Assembly (NCBI RefSeq): GCF_030463535.1
Contig: NC_132893.1
Coordinates: 29,576,782 to 29,640,781 of the forward strand
Length of the DNA stretch: 64,000 bases
Direction: 5' to 3'
Origin: Salminus brasiliensis
Taxonomy: Eukaryota; Chordata; Actinopteri; Characiformes; Bryconidae
Position numbers and translations under genes: made by a program. This document shows, piece after piece, positions 1-11,345 of this stretch. The stretch's first letter is position 1, and each line of letters opens with the position of its first letter. The notes under the pieces were generated by a model. It searched no databases. It saw nothing but the letters and a program-made list of their open reading frames with translations, and was not told the DNA's origin.

Positions 1-390
1 TGCAGTATGTGACTCTTCTAATCACTGAATCCATGGCTCACTTACATCCCCCTGAGAGCGCAGCAGGGCTACCCAGAGAGCGGGCAAATCTGCCAGGATT
101 TAGTTCAAATCTGGACATTTTCTGTTTTTCAGTCCACACAACTTTAAACAACACACTCCGGCGTTTTTTTGTTTTTTGTTTTTTGTTATTTTTCAATTTG
201 AAGAAAGATGTAGAAATTGCAGACGTGAGCAAAAGCATAAATGCATTTATCTAATACCTACAACAATTAAAAACTATGAGCAAAACTATAAACCACACTA
301 AACTACCTATATTTGGATCTCAGAAATTAAAACAGATAAAAGCAGATAAAAAAGCAGCATTATTAAAGTAGGATTTTCACCTTAAAATAG

Positions 391-720
391 CAACTTCAAA
401 ATCATGATGATGCGAAACTGACCTGTAATGGGGCGAACAGTGCTGCTATTATTGCTACTCTGGGTTCCTCACAACGAAACTGCACTATGTAGCTCTGGTG
501 AAGCGGGCAGGACTGTTTTAACGCAGCGTAACCCGAGTCATATTAGTGTAAAATCCTGTAGTATTACTCTACCTCCTCAGTCCACATGCTTCTCTCCCTT
601 TCAGTGAAAGTTCTGTATCTCTTAGCCTATAGAAAATGCATGTGACAAGCATAGCCTTGAGGAGTAGTTCAAAACGCAAATCCTATGCCCCAACTGCAGG
701 GGGAGCCCAGGAGCAAAAAA
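391..720 (+). repeat. Unclassified interspersed repeat, copy 1 of 3
   Basis: Starts near CTTCAAAATCATGATGATGC and ends with the block CTGCAGGGGGAGCCCAGGAG. The same start and end, in the same order, recur at 53671-53762 (internally shortened) and 55687-55980. The shared interior includes GTGTAAAATCCT followed by CCTCAGTCC. No transposase or tRNA-like part is visible, so the class is unknown. A 73-residue ORF that crosses it shows no coding character. Confidence 0.6.
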
Positions 721-977
721 CAGCAATTTCTAGATTTCTTTACATTCAATTCTGGAATATTTCTATTGCTCGACTACATGAATACATTTTTAAAGAACGT
801 AAAACAGTGGGTTTAAATGATGGGAAAAATAAGTTTAATTCAAAATGCATTGAATGATGCTTTCCAAAATAAAGATGCTGCTACAAAGCGAATGATGACA
901 TAGACCATAAATGACCATATTCGTAAAGGAGATGCTTTAAGTTGGTACAGACCCTTCATATCAAGTGAAGGTATAAA

Positions 978-1146
978 AGTGGTTCCAACCCCAGTCCTGG
1001 AGAACCACCTGCTCTGGACATTTTAGTGTTTACCCTGATCTATCAAACTACATTCACTGATACGCTGGATCAGGTGTATTGGGAGCAGGGTAAACACTAA
1101 AATGTGCAGGGCAGAGAGTCATCCAGTACCAGGGTTGGGAACCACT
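978..1146. mobile_element. MITE with ~55-bp terminal inverted repeats
   Basis: The left arm begins AGTGGTTCCAACCCCAGTCC and the right arm ends GGGTTGGGAACCACT, its reverse complement. The pairing continues inward to ACATTTTAGTGTTTACC and GGTAAACACTAAAATGT, so the element is almost a full hairpin of about 170 bp. It has no coding capacity. The superfamily cannot be settled here because the flanking target-site duplication is unclear. Confidence 0.7.
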
Positions 1147-1714
1147 GTTCTATGGCATCGTTCAAAAAAACCTTTTTTAGGTTTCGGAGTTGGCTAAATA
1201 TGGAATAATCTGATGAATATGTTATATATTCTAATATTATATATGATTAATTTTATAATAAGTAACTAATGTAATTGTAACTGGTTAGTGAGGAGAAGCT
1301 AACGTTGCTTCCTATTTCCATTTTTTCTATTTTCATCTATTTTCATTTTTTTTACTATTTAAAAATATATTTTTTGAGCAGCAGCAGGAGCAATACTTTC
1401 ATCTGATATGGGTCAAACAAAAAAATGAAAGACAGAAAATGATTGCTTGTGTTGAAAATGTGTTTTCTTCTCTAGTTAAAGAGAACAGAAGAAAAATTAA
1501 AATGCACTTCTGCAGATTTAAAATCAAAGAACAGAGAACCGAGGGTGAAAAGGTGCTGAAGAGTGTCCTCACATGAAAGAACAAAGATGAAAAAAAGAAA
1601 GAGCTGAATGTTAAAACTAATTGAATGTTACACAGAATGTATTCATGGACTCCAATCTCACACCTGAGGCTGTATCTGCTTTAATAAGAACAGAATAAAG
1701 ACTGCAGTGCAATA
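1147..1714. other. Intergenic, AT-rich, nothing recognised
   Basis: AT-rich unique-looking sequence. The short ORFs here lack codon bias, homology or splice context. Confidence 0.5.
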
Positions 1715-1905
1715 TATAACAATAATAATTTATTCAATTTATATAGCGCCTTTCTCAAACCCAAGGACACTTCACATCAGCAAAAACCTAAATAATCAAC
1801 AACAAAAAAAACAAAAAAACAAAAACACACACACACACACACACACGTTCTCCAGCAGACAGGAGAAAAACTCTACCGACCAAAGCAAGGAAGTCACTTA
1901 GCTGG
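1715..1905 (+). repeat. Interspersed repeat (ATATAGCGC type) with a CA microsatellite
   Basis: Contains TTTATATAGCGCCTTTCTCA, followed by CCCAAGGACACTTCACA and then GGAGAAAAACTCTACCGACC. This pattern is common in fish interspersed repeats. A related, longer copy lies at 17600-17830. A short CA run near 1828-1846 sits inside it. Confidence 0.5.
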
Positions 1906-1939
1906 ACCTGACAGAATCCTTATAAGCATACGGAAAGAC

Positions 1940-2655
1940 ATGGTTCATCGGAGCCGTGATGTGCAGTCACTCTGTTGGCCGGCACAGCTGTCAGTGTAGA
2001 GCTACAGTAGGCAACTCCAGCCCTGGAGGGCCAGATTCCTACACAGTTTTGTGCTTTTTCTGCTCAAGCACACCTTGTTCAACTCACCTGTTAATTGCCA
2101 GGTTAGCTTGTCGGTTAAAGCTTGAAAATCAGCAAACTGTGCTGACTCTGGCCCACATTTCCCACCCCTGTCACTCCAGTCACAGGCTGTGGAACCATCC
2201 AAGCCAAGGTGCAGAGTCACTGCAGTGGCAAGCCATGGAAACAACCAAGCCAAAGTGTAGAGTCACTCCAATCATGGGTTGTGCAACCATCCATGTCATA
2301 GCACTGCTATCATGAGCTGAGGTGTAGTGTCACTCCAACAGAAGGCCTGGGAAAACATCCAGGCTGGGGTGTAGAGTCACTCTGTCGGCGAGCTGTGGAA
2401 ACAACCAAGCCGAGGTTTAGATTCATTCCAAGTCGCAAGCTGTGGAACCATCCAAGACAAAGTGTAGATTCACTCCAGTGGCTGGCTGTGGAAATATCCA
2501 TGTCGCAATGTAAAGTAACTCTGACGGTAGGTCTGGGAAAACATCCAGGCTGTGGTGTACAGTCACTCTGATGGCAAACTGTGGAAACAACCAAGCCGAG
2601 GTGTAGAGTCACTCCAACAGTATGCTGGAAAAACATCCAATGCACATTATAGTGT
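1940..2655 (+). repeat. Minisatellite, ~46-bp unit, four-unit higher-order period
   Basis: Each unit reads roughly GTGTAGAGTCACTCC, a variable core, then CTGTGGAAACAACCAAGCC. Units alternate between CTGGGAAAACATCCAGGCTG and CTGTGGAAACAACCAAGCCG endings. The pair at about 2347 and 2393 recurs at about 2530 and 2576, a spacing of 183 bp or four units. The array is interrupted near 2003-2172 by another repeat. It produces minus-strand ORFs of up to 131 residues that are only a shadow of the repeats. Confidence 0.85.
2003..2172. mobile_element. Short repeat inserted in the minisatellite
   Basis: Begins TAGGCAACTCCAGCCCTGGA and ends with TGGCCCACATTTCCCACCCC. Minisatellite units lie on both sides, so this piece interrupted an existing array. 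The termini are only loosely inverted (CTCCAGCCCTGGAGGGCCAG against CTGACTCTGGCCCACA). It resembles fish DNA-element MITEs and has no ORF of its own. Confidence 0.5.
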
Positions 2656-3555
2656 AGTTTTGAGTTTCTAGCCTGTGAAGCCTCATAGTTACGATATTGA
2701 AACACTAAATTTCAAAGCCCCTTTCAACCAACGAGGAACATCATTGCAGCAGCCAATTTGCAATATTGTTCTTTTACCAGAGACATGCCAACTCACACAC
2801 TTTCATTGTACTGAATATCATTATTTCTCCTATATATGGGATGTACCCCCCACCCCCCAAAAATATTACATTTTATATTGTTATGAATGAACAAGGCAAA
2901 CAATGACAATGAATCAAAGCAGCACTGTCTGCCCCAATTTAACTTTTTATTTATATGTTAAAATGAGCTTGCTAGGACGCTTTCGAAAAACTCCATAATA
3001 GGATTGGATATCCATATATTCAAATAAGTCCTTCAAGGTTTGTTTCAGAGCTGTGGGAAACCGTGCATATTGTTCCAAAATATTTGAGAACAATTACATA
3101 CAATACACATAAAAACATTGAGATTTTTATTGCTGTAGTGTTCTGTTTTTATTTCGAAAACTGTATTTCTAACAGAGGTACATTAATTCCGCTCTAAATC
3201 CCTGTCTGAATGCTCTCCAGTATATTAACCAGCTTTTCAACACTGGAAAAGACTACAGTTATAACCAGAAATCAAATTAATGTGCCATTTTGCCTCAGCG
3301 TCTCATTGATTCCTGACAAAAATAAAATAGCGGCAAACGTTTTTGCTCCATAAAAGTAGGATTGAGTTTTGTGCCGACAAGACGCAGAGGATACCTCGGC
3401 TAATGTAATTCATCGTAACCTCCCTGTTGCCACATCTATGAAGCCATAAAGCTCTGATCCGGCTGGGAAGGGGGGGGGGGGACTTAGCAGAGTGGGATAG
3501 GGTGGGCACCCAAACCCAGCAGTATTGACAAAGACATGCATTTGCTAAAATGATA
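2656..3555. other. Intergenic, nothing recognised
   Basis: No gene, repeat family or strong motif cluster seen. A run of about 11 G lies near 3471-3481. Confidence 0.5.
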
Positions 3556-3559
3556 ATGA

Positions 3560-3960
3560 ATATTTCATGTGGACAAGGGTTTCAGAGCTCCTTGGGCGGA
3601 TGTAAATAAGTGAAGAGCATATGATATTTACCCCAGTATAAAACATTGATGAGCGCCAGGCCTATTTAAGAGGGCTAAACATGACATGGTGTTTACACTA
3701 GGGTCAGACAGAGGGGTCAGCCAGAGGCACAGGCTCCAGCTCTAAAGAGCCGGATAACGTTACAAGACAAAAAGGCAAATATTGCCCCTGCAGCAGTGAC
3801 AGCCATCAGACTAATACACCTCTTTAGCTGTCCTCTGGACTCTCCGCCTGAGAGAGTGCTCGGTGTGCGCTCAGTGGATGCGCCAGTTCGAATACTGGAG
3901 TGTTTAGAGGTGATTAGAGGTGTTAAAATGCATTGTTAATCAGTGATTTAAAGGTATCAA
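3560..3960. promoter_or_regulatory. Weak candidate non-coding regulatory island
   Basis: A unique, less AT-biased stretch between AT-rich desert and satellite. It contains GATGTAAATAAG (forkhead-like) and paired GGGTCAG half-sites near 3702-3722. No ORF of note. The call is inference from composition and motifs only; another fish genome would be needed to show conservation. Confidence 0.25.
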
Positions 3961-4099
3961 TCCAACTGCATCAGAATTGGAAATAAAACAAGTTTTGTGG
4001 TAAAAAAGAAAATATTGGGTTGTCTGCTTTTGTCTATATTCCACTAAAATAATTGTGGTGGTCAGTGTATTTCCTAAAATAACACTGTTAATCAAGCAA

Positions 4100-5070
4100 T
4101 ATACTTTAATTTTTGCCAAATTTGGGATTTCATGAGCAACTAGATTATTTTCTAAAGAATTATAATATAATTATGGAATAAAATTTTAGTTTAATATTTC
4201 ATGATGCACTAAATAATTTCCTAAATAGTTTTAATTGAGTCATCAAATCTAATTAAATCAAAAGGTGGCCTGAAGGTGCACTAGAACATTTGCTAAAGAA
4301 TCGCAACTGAATCAAATGGAATTAAATCAAACTGTGGAGAAATTTCAGATTTCATAAATCAATTAATAATTTCACAATTATTCATTATTAAATCAAGTAG
4401 AATCACATCAAATTGTGGTGAAAGTTGAGAAATTTTATTGTGGACAGAATAATCAATTATCATAATCAAATTATGGTAAAATCTGAGATTCCATGATGTA
4501 CTGAATAGAGTTGAATAGAGTTACAACTGATTCAAATTCACTCAAATACACAAATTATGCTGTAATTTGATGCTTCGTCATGCACTGAATCCTTTTCCAA
4601 AGAGTCATTTTTAAACTGAATTTGCTCAAATCAACCAAGATCACATCAAACTGTGATTTAATGATACACAAATCACTTATTAAAGAATTGTTTTTGAAAA
4701 TGAATCTAATCAGGTTAAATCTAACATTTAATGATGCATTGAATAATTTCTTAGAGTCATAACTGAATCAAATCTAATCAAATTAAATCGTGAGAAAGTC
4801 TGAGATTTCATGACTCACTGAATCATTTCATAATGAATCATAATAAAATGAAACTTATCAAATTAAACTAAATCACAGGAATATCTGAGATTTCATGATT
4901 CACTGAATCATTTCATAATTAAATATAAAATGAAATTTAACTAAATTAAACTGAATCACAGAAATATCTGAGATTTCATTATTCACTGAATCATTTATTA
5001 TCATAGTCAAACTACTTAAAACTGATCACATCATGATCAAATTAGAGACTTCATGATCATCAACTGATCC
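4100..5070 (+). repeat. Degenerate AT-rich satellite, ~70-90 bp period
   Basis: About 13 diverged units, each with a core like GAGATTTCATGATTCACTGA, then ATCATTTC and AATCAAATTAAAT blocks. Cores start near 4128, 4196, 4271, 4348, 4428, 4489, 4570, 4656, 4724, 4802, 4888, 4969 and 5044. Units at 4800-5000 are the most alike, which suggests recent growth at that end. No transposon termini flank the array. Confidence 0.7.
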
Positions 5071-5109
5071 TATACGGTAGATAGTAAGATATTGTAGATG
5101 CCCTGGTCT

Positions 5110-5400
5110 CTAATCTAATCCCACAGGCCTTCACTATCTTCACTTGCACTGCTGTCAGCTGCTGTGATGGCAGTAGGCACCACAATCATAGAAGGGTTCA
5201 TGCATCAGTGCCACTGTTATAATGACGATCATCAGCTTGTCAGACGTTCTACGCATTTCTCCTTCTCTTGTCACCCGGGAGCGGAGCTGTCTCTCGTTAG
5301 CTAATCGAGACGCGTCTGCATTAGCAGGCTGAGGCTGCTTAAGGCTCAGGGCCTTTTTAAGTGTGGTCAGTGGACGAGCGTAAATACTTAGGCAGTGGTC
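5110..5400. promoter_or_regulatory. Candidate conserved non-coding element
   Basis: Unique, balanced composition with GTTAGCTAATCGAGACGCG, GCATTAGCAGGCTGAGG and several GTCAG/CAGCTG motifs, next to the satellite. It has no coding signature. This is inference only; the core looks like a fish-wide conserved element but cannot be aligned here. Confidence 0.3.
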
Positions 5401-6890
5401 AGAGCTGCTGCATTATGTATTTTGCGGGGAACTAAACACAGGCAGTGTGGTCAGGCCACAGAGCTGTTCAAGCCCCTCACTCTGAGCAAATGCATTTCTC
5501 ACCACATGAATGCTGGCTGTTTGGGTGCATTACATCTTCGGCAGCCACAGTTATATGATCCTAGGCTGAGTGGTAGGGAAGGGAAGGTTGAGAAACACAT
5601 GTACAGGAGCATCACAGCTGGAGGAAAAGTGGAACTGACTAGGGCCTGATTGTGATACGTTGGTTGGCCAATAACAGTCTTGCATCGTAGTCTAGGCCAC
5701 AACATAATGGTCAAGTTCATATAAGGAAATGAATATAAGCTAGTTTTCTCAATGGGGAAAATTTAACTTGATGAAAGTGATGCTACATTGCAAATCTGTG
5801 TAGCGTCCACTCTAAAACAAGCTTTGTGGAAGGGTTTGGGGTTGTTGTGCACCACATCTGACCCCGTGCATAGGTGCAGAAACACTGTGTTGGATTTTGC
5901 TATGCAGTCCAATAGAAAATGTTTCTTTACCATATCTGACTCTACTTTAAAGCCAAAGCTACGGTAATATGTGTAAAACTAACTAGCCTTGTGGGAAAGC
6001 AGAGTAAAGGCACCACTAACTAGATACACACTGAGACTACACCTCTCAGCCCAGTATATCAGAACACAGAGAGCTAGCACTAACACCACTAACAGCACAA
6101 AATGTAATTGGTCTATATATTTATATGAGAATGGTGATACATCGAGCATTAACTTATTTTTATTTTTTGCTGATCTGGAAAATAATCCAAACAGTTCTGA
6201 GTTATGTGATCCAAGGAGAGCCCATTAATGTAAACGAGCAGGTATGTTGAAATATAAATACATATATAAATATGAATATGTTTTTTTTATTTAGGATACT
6301 TTAAAAAATGTCCAATTCCAATACCAATTTCTGAATATTCTCAATCATGAAACGTTAACTGCACTATGGAGATATTATATTGTCATTACATCAGTAGAAT
6401 AAAATGCTTGTACAATGTCAATAATCTCATTTATTGCTTTTATTTCTGGAACAATATATCATCCAAAATAGATCTTTATAGTAATGTTATTCAACAATAA
6501 GTTTTCACTGATCTGAACTGTGCTGTGACCGATACAAATCATAGTGCATCCAACAATAAAGGATGCATTGAGTTTATGTCTATAACAGTGACAGAAAACA
6601 CTAGTATGAAATGAGTAAGGGGACTGAACTAAACATCTTCAGTATAATTTTAAAAGTCTATGTAATTAACAGTGCAAAAAGTGGTAGAAAACGGGAGGGA
6701 GGCACAGATGCTGCATTTGTGCAGGCCCAAAAGTTTATGAAACATCTCTGCACATATAAGGATGCATTCAGGAGGGCTTGGCACATGCTGAAGAAGTAAG
6801 CCCAGAGATCCTTCCCTCACACACCACTGCTCCAAACACAACAAAGAGAAGTCAAAGCAAAGGCACAAAAAGACAAAGGGACGAGCGCAT
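5401..6890. other. Intergenic, nothing recognised
   Basis: Scattered short ORFs without homology. A stretch near 6611-6870 is open on both strands, but its predicted proteins have no domain. Confidence 0.45.
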
Positions 6891-6904
6891 GCTTAAAAAC
6901 TCCA

Positions 6905-7335
6905 GCAGGAGAGAGAGAGAGAGAGAGAGAGAAAGAGCGAGACGAAACAGAGCCACATTACATCTTGATCAACAGATGACTGATCATATTGAGCGCTGGC
7001 CATCTTTCACAAGCCCATTGTTTGATGACAGAACGGCGAGTCGCCTGTGCGCATCCATTTCCCACAATCCCCCCCTCCTCTCCTCCTCTAGCCCTCCTCC
7101 CCCCCAACTCCCCTCCCCCTGGGGCGGATGCATCAATAACGCAGGCGGCCGGCCGGTCGGAGGACAGGACAGGGCCTGTGCTGCCCCGGGGGCTCCCGCC
7201 GCGCGCCCCCACCATTACAGCCTGCCCATCCGTCATCACCCCGACCCCGCCTGGGGTCACCGCCACCCTCCGACCAGCCACGGGACGGGAGCGTCCAGTG
7301 CCTGCCTCTTTTCTCATATCACTCATATATCACAC
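6905..7335. promoter_or_regulatory. GC-rich candidate regulatory island
   Basis: A GA-run (about 6908-6935) precedes a unique segment with TTGATCAACAG, a SOX-like CCCATTGTTTGATGACAG (also holding a MEIS/TGIF-like TGACAG), and then a C-rich, CpG-containing block at 7065-7270. ORFs in three frames cross it because stops are rare in C-rich DNA, not because it codes. Enhancer or CpG-island function is inferred. Confidence 0.35.
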
Positions 7336-7903
7336 ATCTCACAGCATGGTGCGTGCGTTCACAACGCACTGTACAGACCATGTCATACACGTCAGGCAGA
7401 ATGCAGATGACACACTGCTGAAAGTGTTGAAGCCGCAGCAGAACCGGGAGACAATTTACCCCGTTGTTTTAAACACTCCTAGGTTTAACACGCCATGTAC
7501 ACTGCTGTGGAATCAACTCTATGTGGTTCTGAAATGGTGATTCATGTTAGTATTTATTTATTTGTATAATAGGAAAACAGAAAAGAATGATAGAAATATA
7601 AAAACTGAGAATTATTAGTGTATAGAAGTATGAGCAGAGCTGTGGATGGTCCCAAAATTACTACCTTAATAAATTAAGTATCCATCATGTATTGACAAGA
7701 TGTTTCTATAGACAGATATTTATAATGTATTACTTATCCTTGAATAACGTCTTGTCTTGCCAAAATACTAAATATTAAATACACTCAAAGTACATTGGGC
7801 GCTATATTATTATACTGCATATACCATAACAAACCTATTCATATACAAAAAGCAAGGAGGTCCAGGCTTGAAACATTTCCTTGCACCTTATATCTACATA
7901 TAT
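7336..7903. other. Intergenic, AT-rich, nothing recognised
   Basis: No gene or repeat family identified. Confidence 0.45.
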
Positions 7904-8426
7904 ACAGATCTGTCAAAACATTAATACTGCCTGCCTAATATTACGTAGGCCCCACTAGTGCTGCCACAACAGATCTGAGCAATTGAGGCATGGACTCCAT
8001 ACAACCTCTAAAGATGCCCTGTGGTATCTGGCACCAATATGTTAGCAGTAGACCCTTTAAGTCCTGTAAGTTGTGCGGCAGGGACTCCATAAGAATCTGT
8101 GAGCTTTAGGTGCCCATGATCATGTCACCGGTTCACAGGTGGTTCTTGTCTTGAACCACTTCTGGTAGGTACTGACCACTGCATACTGAGAACACCCCAC
8201 AAGACCTGCCTGATGTTTTGGAGATGTTCTGACCCAATTGTCTAGACATCACAGCTCTTGTTAAAGTGGCTCAGATTCTTACACTTGTCCATTTTCCCTA
8301 ATTCTGACACATCACCTTCAAGAACTGACTGTTCACTTGCTGCCTGATATAGCCAACCCTTGACAGATGAAAAAAAGTGTTTGTTTCCCTCTTCATCTGT
8401 CTTGGGTATTAACATTATGGCTGATT
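7904..8426 (-). mobile_element. Non-autonomous element, TGATCAGCCATAACATT-type ends, copy 1
   Basis: One end reads TGTCAAAACATTAATACTGC and CTGCCTAATATTACGTAGGC; the other ends TAACATTATGGCTGATTA, an imperfect inverted terminus. The interior contains GGACTCCA, GGTATCTGGCACCAA, GACCCTTTAAGTCCTGTAAG and GTACTGACCACTGCATAC. Copies with the same inner blocks lie at 43031-43440 and 49655-49923. No open transposase. I recognise it as a widespread fish repeat but cannot name its superfamily. Confidence 0.65.
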
Positions 8427-10740
8427 AATGTAAATAGCATTATATAGCATTCAGGCCTTTTTCCAATTTGCTTAATTATTTTTTTATTCATGGTTTATCA
8501 AAACTAACGTACACTGAAACTGCCAATAAAAAGCTTTCAATCCATATGTGTTTGTAAACTGGATTTGACAACAACGACTGTTTGGATAGAACAAGCCAAT
8601 GTAAATATAATTAATTACCTAAATACATAAATACATAGGTGGTTACATAATTACATGTAAGTAGTAATGTAATTGTCTTAAACATTATCCAGTTTAAAGG
8701 TGTCTTTCACAACCATAAAAAAAACAATCACCACTAGCAACATCAACCTTTTCAGGTCCAACAACACACAAGCATCTCAACGTTGTGTCTCTTTTTTGCC
8801 CTTCTTGACCTTTTTACCTAATTCAACTGGCAGTTGTTCTTTACATTGTGTCCAAACTGAATGAAAAGACTGCTCCAAAATGCTCCAAAATGACGGAGAT
8901 AAACCGTCACTGCAACAGATACAATATCAAAACAACCTAATCAGATGTGCAGAAGCTGATACAGAATGTCAAATAACACATTACTTTAATAACTACTAAT
9001 GACTTATGTGGTTATGCGATTACCATTAATGTACTAATTACATATACAGTAATTAAAAAACAATATCTAAGGGTACATATATACATTTCATTTTATTTCA
9101 ATCTTCAAACTTGGATTACATGCCCTACTTCTGTATTGTATCTTGATACAGGGCTACTGTTGCTAATGCTATGCCCTCATACAGCTACACTCAAGTTGAT
9201 GCCTGTTGGATTCAGTTCAGTAGGCACTGCATTGCTAATTGAATCTAATGGCCTGTAACTGTTGTCCAAAGGCTGGCACTTCCTGGAGCCAGCACGAGTC
9301 TTCACCTCCTACAGGCCAAGAGCTGGACCAAACAGACTGAGACCAAGCCAACATCCCTGCAGTGATGAGCTGTGTTAGAAGCTCCCTGCTGAACAGACAT
9401 GGCTATCCAGAGGTTTACTTGAACATGATCTCTTATGGGACAAAAGGGTATTTTAAAGCAAAGGATCCATTCACTATCCAGGCCCAGGGAATCATATACA
9501 AGGCCTAGAATAAAAGTCTTAGCGTTAAAATGGTATCTTATTTTGGAAATCCAGTACAATTTCACACAAATTGTCGTTGCACAGTGCTCAGTTTGTAGTG
9601 CAGCAGTAAATGGAGTCCCTCCAGGTCATATGTTTTCAACTTTAGCGCGATGTGCATCTGCTGAGTCTCAGCGTGGCCAACAGGAGAGCAGTGAGTGTAT
9701 CTGTATTTCCCTCCAACATGGAAGAAAGGCTAGTTTTGTCTGTTTCTGAACATGAAGAGCTGTAAAATACCAGTCTGAAAACCTATCATGACCTAACAAG
9801 AAACGGTTTAGCATGGAAGCAGGTGTCAGCCAAGTAGTAGTCTTCCAGGTTTGTAGTTACCAACTCCTCAAGTCGTTAACTGTAGGATTTCATGCACACT
9901 CTTCTGAAATTCTGGGAAAGCAGCTTTAGTCAACACACATTCTTCTTCTTCTTTTATATGTTAATCAATCATAACTGCTCTAATTCAAGAAACACTTTAA
10001 AGTCAATAGGATTAGTTCCTGTTTAGAGGGGCAAAATGTGGCAGATTTTTAGACAGAAGTGTAAATGACAAGAAATAATGTACTAGTTAATTAAACTGCT
10101 ATAATTTATTAACATGAAACCAGTTAGAATGTGAAATAGCTTGAAATAGCTGTTGTTTTTATAGCTTGTTGATATTTTAGGTTAGCTCAGTCTATGTTTC
10201 TAAATTTATGATGCAACTTTGAAAATGAAAAAATGTAACATTTTATAATGAACTGGAGCACTGCTTTGAAACTGTAAAGTATTTGCTTGATTTTGTGTGA
10301 CATACTTAGCGAGTTAGCACCAACTAACCCAAACAAAAGTCTATTTGACGGAGTCTGAGGTGAGTGTCTGGTGCTTTTCGCACAATACTAACCTGTGGGG
10401 TATAAATATTCATTACTTGCACAGGCTCTCCACAATCGAAGAAGCAAACTTCAAATGCATGGGCTAATCAAGTGCATATGGGGTAAGAAAATAAATGCTT
10501 GGATCCTTGTATTGCAAGGGTTTGTGATAAATGCTTGAGTGCTCGCTGCAAAATCGAAGCTTTGAAGGAGTAAGTGAATGGAAGGCATTTCTATAGAAGG
10601 TTCATTAGCTTTATGATACTTATATTAGTCGCCTAAATTTACACAACCAATTACACTCCTTTTTCTGCACTAAAAAAAGAGAGAATGAATCAGATTAATT
10701 AGCAAAACATGAGCCGAGGTACGTCCGACACATGAAAACC
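8427..10740. other. Intergenic, AT-rich, nothing recognised
   Basis: About 2.3 kb of mainly AT-rich sequence with short unsupported ORFs. Nothing coding, repetitive or structured stood out. Confidence 0.45.
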
Positions 10741-10745
10741 AGTTA

Positions 10746-11345
10746 ATGCCATGCTCAAACAGAGCCTTTCTCACCGAGGGTGAGAGAGGATGGGGGACGG
10801 CTGAGGTCCGGCTGACAGCAAAGCGTGCCCCTAACTGCTCGCCGAGTAATGGGAGGGTCCTTCAACACCTGAGACCACCTCACTTTCTCAGGGCCTGCTG
10901 TTCCTGCCACCACCTTCTTTCTCATTCTCTCTTTCTCCACCCCTCCTTCCTGCACCAGCCTTTCTTTCATCTCTTGTCCAATTCTCTGACGGTTCCTCTT
11001 CCCCATTTGCTGAGGGGATGGCTCTCCTCCAGCCGAGAGAAAGAGGACAAAGAATTAAACAAACAAATACAAAGCTTCCTGAAGCAATGCTTAGAGGCAC
11101 ACATGGCTCCCTTTTTCATCTTCTCAATAGCTTCGGCCGTGCGCAGGCTAGATCAACACTCCAGCCCCGGCCTCTTCTGTTCTCCATCTCTCTATAGAGC
11201 CACGGATCAGCACTATCAGCTCGCGCTTCAGATCACCACTTCACGTGGAGCTTTCTCCCTCCTGCTGACTAACTTTTTAATTAGTTTGGCTGCTGCTTCT
11301 TCAGTACTCGGGTTTAAACACTGGGGCATTCAGCACAGGGTAGCC
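10746..11345. promoter_or_regulatory. Candidate conserved non-coding element (not a gene)
   Basis: A 204-codon plus-strand ORF spans it, but its protein is compositionally odd (runs rich in H, L, S and P from CT-rich DNA), has no domain, and minus-strand ORFs overlap it. The 3' half contains TTCACGTGGAG (E-box) and ACTTTTTAATTAGTTTGGC (homeodomain site) in otherwise unique, mixed-composition DNA. I favour an enhancer over a gene. Confidence 0.3.

Noticed and set aside
2310-2705. 131-codon minus-strand ORF with repeated TPQPGCFPRP motifs
   Set aside because: A shadow of the minisatellite; repetition comes from the DNA repeat, and the 46-bp unit is not a multiple of three.
3840-3905. Possible tRNA-like sequence (CAGTTCGAATACTGG)
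   Set aside because: Has a B-box-like part but no credible A-box or cloverleaf.
6778-7410. 210-codon plus-strand ORF with overlapping ORFs in two other frames
   Set aside because: Several frames are open at once because of a C-rich block and a GA repeat; the protein has no recognisable features.
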